Of a stretch of 49,264 bases of DNA, positions 48,144 through 49,264 are shown in pieces. Position 1 is the first letter of the stretch. The number at the start of each line of letters is the position of its first letter. Source of the DNA: Micromonospora wenchangensis (GTDB lineage Bacteria > Actinomycetota > Actinomycetes > Mycobacteriales > Micromonosporaceae). The notes under the pieces were generated by a model. The model worked only from the letters and a program-made list of their open reading frames with translations. It searched no databases and was not told where the DNA came from. Where the stretch lies: positions 1-49,264 of the forward strand of contig NZ_MZMV01000052.1 of assembly GCF_002210435.1 (NCBI RefSeq), written 5' to 3'. The translations under genes and the position numbers were made by a program.

Positions 48144-49264
48144 GCGGCCCCGGGCGGCAGCGCACCGGCAACGAGCCGGCGATCGGACGGCGGATGGCCG
48201 AGCTACGGGCCCGCCGGGGCATGAGCCAGCAGGTCTTCGCCGACCGGATCGGCAAGTCGAAGAGCTGGGTCGACAAGGTCGAACGCGGGGTGCGTCCCCT
48301 GGATCGGCTCTCCGTCATCGACACCGTGGCCGGCGCGCTCGGCGTCGCACCGCAACTCCTGCTCGCCGGGCGGAACCCGCCGGCACCGGTCACCGACGTC
48401 GGTGCCGGCGTGGAACGGGTCAGGGCGGCGCTGGCCCGCCACGACCCCCCGGCGTCCACCCCGGCCGGACCGCTGCTGCGGCAGCTCGACGACCAGGCCG
48501 GGTACGCCTGGGCGGCGTACCGCAACGGGCAGCACCCCCAGGTGCTGCGGATGCTGCCCGACCTGCTCGCCGACAGCCGTCACGCAGGTCACACCGGCCC
48601 GGTTGACCCGCCCGTCCTCGATCTGCTGGTGGGGGTGCACCGGCTCACCGCCCAGACGCTGGTCAAGCTCGGGGACGCCCACCTGGCCTGGCTGGCCGCC
48701 GACCGGGCCATGGTCACCGCCACCCGTGGCGACCCGGTGCGGATCGGCCGCGCGGCGGTGTCCCTGGCGCAGGTGCTCCGGGCGCTGCGGCGGGGCCGGC
48801 TGGCCCGGACCGCCGCGCTCACCGCCGTACGCCAGCTCGACCCGGCGGCGGCGCAGGGCGACCCGCCGGCGCTGGCCCTGACCGGGGCGCTGCTGATCGA
48901 GGCCGCCCTCGCCGCCGCCAGCTACGGCGACGCCGCCACCGCCCACGACCTGACCGAGCGTGCCGCCCCGCTCGCCACCGCCGACGAGCCGCCCGACCCG
49001 GACGGCATCATGTTCGGCCCGACCAGCGTCGAACTCGCCCGCGCCCTGGCCGCCAGCCACCTCGGCGACCACCACCGGGCTGTCGCCCTGCACCGCCGGG
49101 CCACCGGGCAGGACGGCTGGCGGCAGCTCCCCGCCGAGCACCGCGCCGCCCACCTCATCGACATCACCCGCAGCCACCTCGACCTGGGCGACCCCGACGC
49201 CGCCGGGCGGGCCCTGCTCACCGCCGACCGCACCGCCCCCGGCGAGACCCGCACCCGCCCCGCC
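48140..49264 (+). CDS. XRE-family regulator, partial at the right edge
   Basis: An open frame of 375 codons runs off the end of the window. It has an XRE helix-turn-helix (AIGRRMAELRARRGMSQQVF, ADRIGKSKSWVDKVERGVRP; about residues 14-55), then ALGVAPQLLLAG and a helical TPR-like region with repeats such as AHLAWLADRAMVTATRGDP-like pairs and HRAVALHRRATGQDGW. It resembles the other HTH/TPR regulators in this part of the window. It is coupled by GTGA to the membrane/zinc-ribbon microprotein. The C-terminus is missing only because the window ends. Confidence 0.8.
   Translation, partial: MSGPGRQRTGNEPAIGRRMAELRARRGMSQQVFADRIGKSKSWVDKVERGVRPLDRLSVIDTVAGALGVAPQLLLAGRNPPAPVTDVGAGVERVRAALARHDPPASTPAGPLLRQLDDQAGYAWAAYRNGQHPQVLRMLPDLLADSRHAGHTGPVDPPVLDLLVGVHRLTAQTLVKLGDAHLAWLAADRAMVTATRGDPVRIGRAAVSLAQVLRALRRGRLARTAALTAVRQLDPAAAQGDPPALALTGALLIEAALAAASYGDAATAHDLTERAAPLATADEPPDPDGIMFGPTSVELARALAASHLGDHHRAVALHRRATGQDGWRQLPAEHRAAHLIDITRSHLDLGDPDAAGRALLTADRTAPGETRTRPA

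Noticed and set aside
1..49264. tRNA or rRNA genes, CRISPR arrays, insertion sequences or transposases
   Set aside because: No tRNA cloverleaf with a GTTCRANYC arm, no regularly spaced repeats and no transposase-like frame was noticed. The only dispersed-type repeat is at 31841-31920.

Overview
The window is chromosomal DNA of a very GC-rich actinomycete. Heavy G/C third positions, frequent GTG starts, 4-bp ATGA/GTGA gene overlaps, TANNNT -10 boxes placed just before start codons and an FxsA/FxsB peptide-modification locus all point to Micromonosporaceae, most likely Micromonospora. This is inferred from content and style; no marker gene for exact placement is present.

Layout. 1-1831: a leader region, a processive family-2 glycosyltransferase, and directly behind it a 46-residue protein that is little more than an LPXTG sorting signal; a strong hairpin ends the unit. 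2145-7609: a DivIVA-like coiled-coil protein, a SAM methyltransferase, a nucleotidyltransferase, an XRE regulator and an alpha/beta hydrolase. 7603-16658 (minus strand): a complete FxSxx-COOH cyclophane RiPP locus. In transcription order it holds the precursor fxsA (C-terminus FGSHV), the radical SAM/SPASM-HExxH maturase fxsB, an AAC(3)-type acetyltransferase, two TIR-like proteins (the second is fxsC) and fxsT (ParA-like, NB-ARC and TPR). A SLATT-type membrane protein lies just upstream on the same strand. The small precursor is the easiest gene to miss here.

18110-24885: a secreted M4 metalloprotease, then a molybdate operon (MerR/TOBE regulator, modA, modB, modC) and nhaA. 25046-31796: htpG, a methyltransferase, a DinB-like protein, smpB, a DMT transporter and a winged-helix regulator with its MFS exporter. 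31797-34333: a repeat element with a 25-bp inverted repeat, an orphan Phd-like protein and a secreted M28 aminopeptidase whose C-terminal domain is homologous to that of the M4 protease. 34610-41220: a PadR/ABC/FtsX exporter operon, a divergent VOC/WYL pair around a clear operator, and a type-B carboxylesterase.

41322-43931: an arsenic island. arsR, an aquaporin, an ArsN-like acetyltransferase and arsC run one way and arsI runs the other, around a shared operator. No Acr3 or ArsB pump is visible, so the set looks aimed at organoarsenicals. 43942-49264: an HD phosphohydrolase, three long helix-turn-helix or TPR-type regulators (the last runs off the right edge) and several microproteins, with somewhat lower third-position GC in the first part.

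Regulatory style. At least four genes (the MerR/TOBE gene at 20455, the winged-helix gene at 29962, padR at 34610, arsR at 43408) have a -10-like box ending 6-7 nt before the start codon, so they are predicted to be leaderless; three of these lie on or beside palindromes. Several convergent gene pairs are separated by long GC-rich hairpins without U-tracts.
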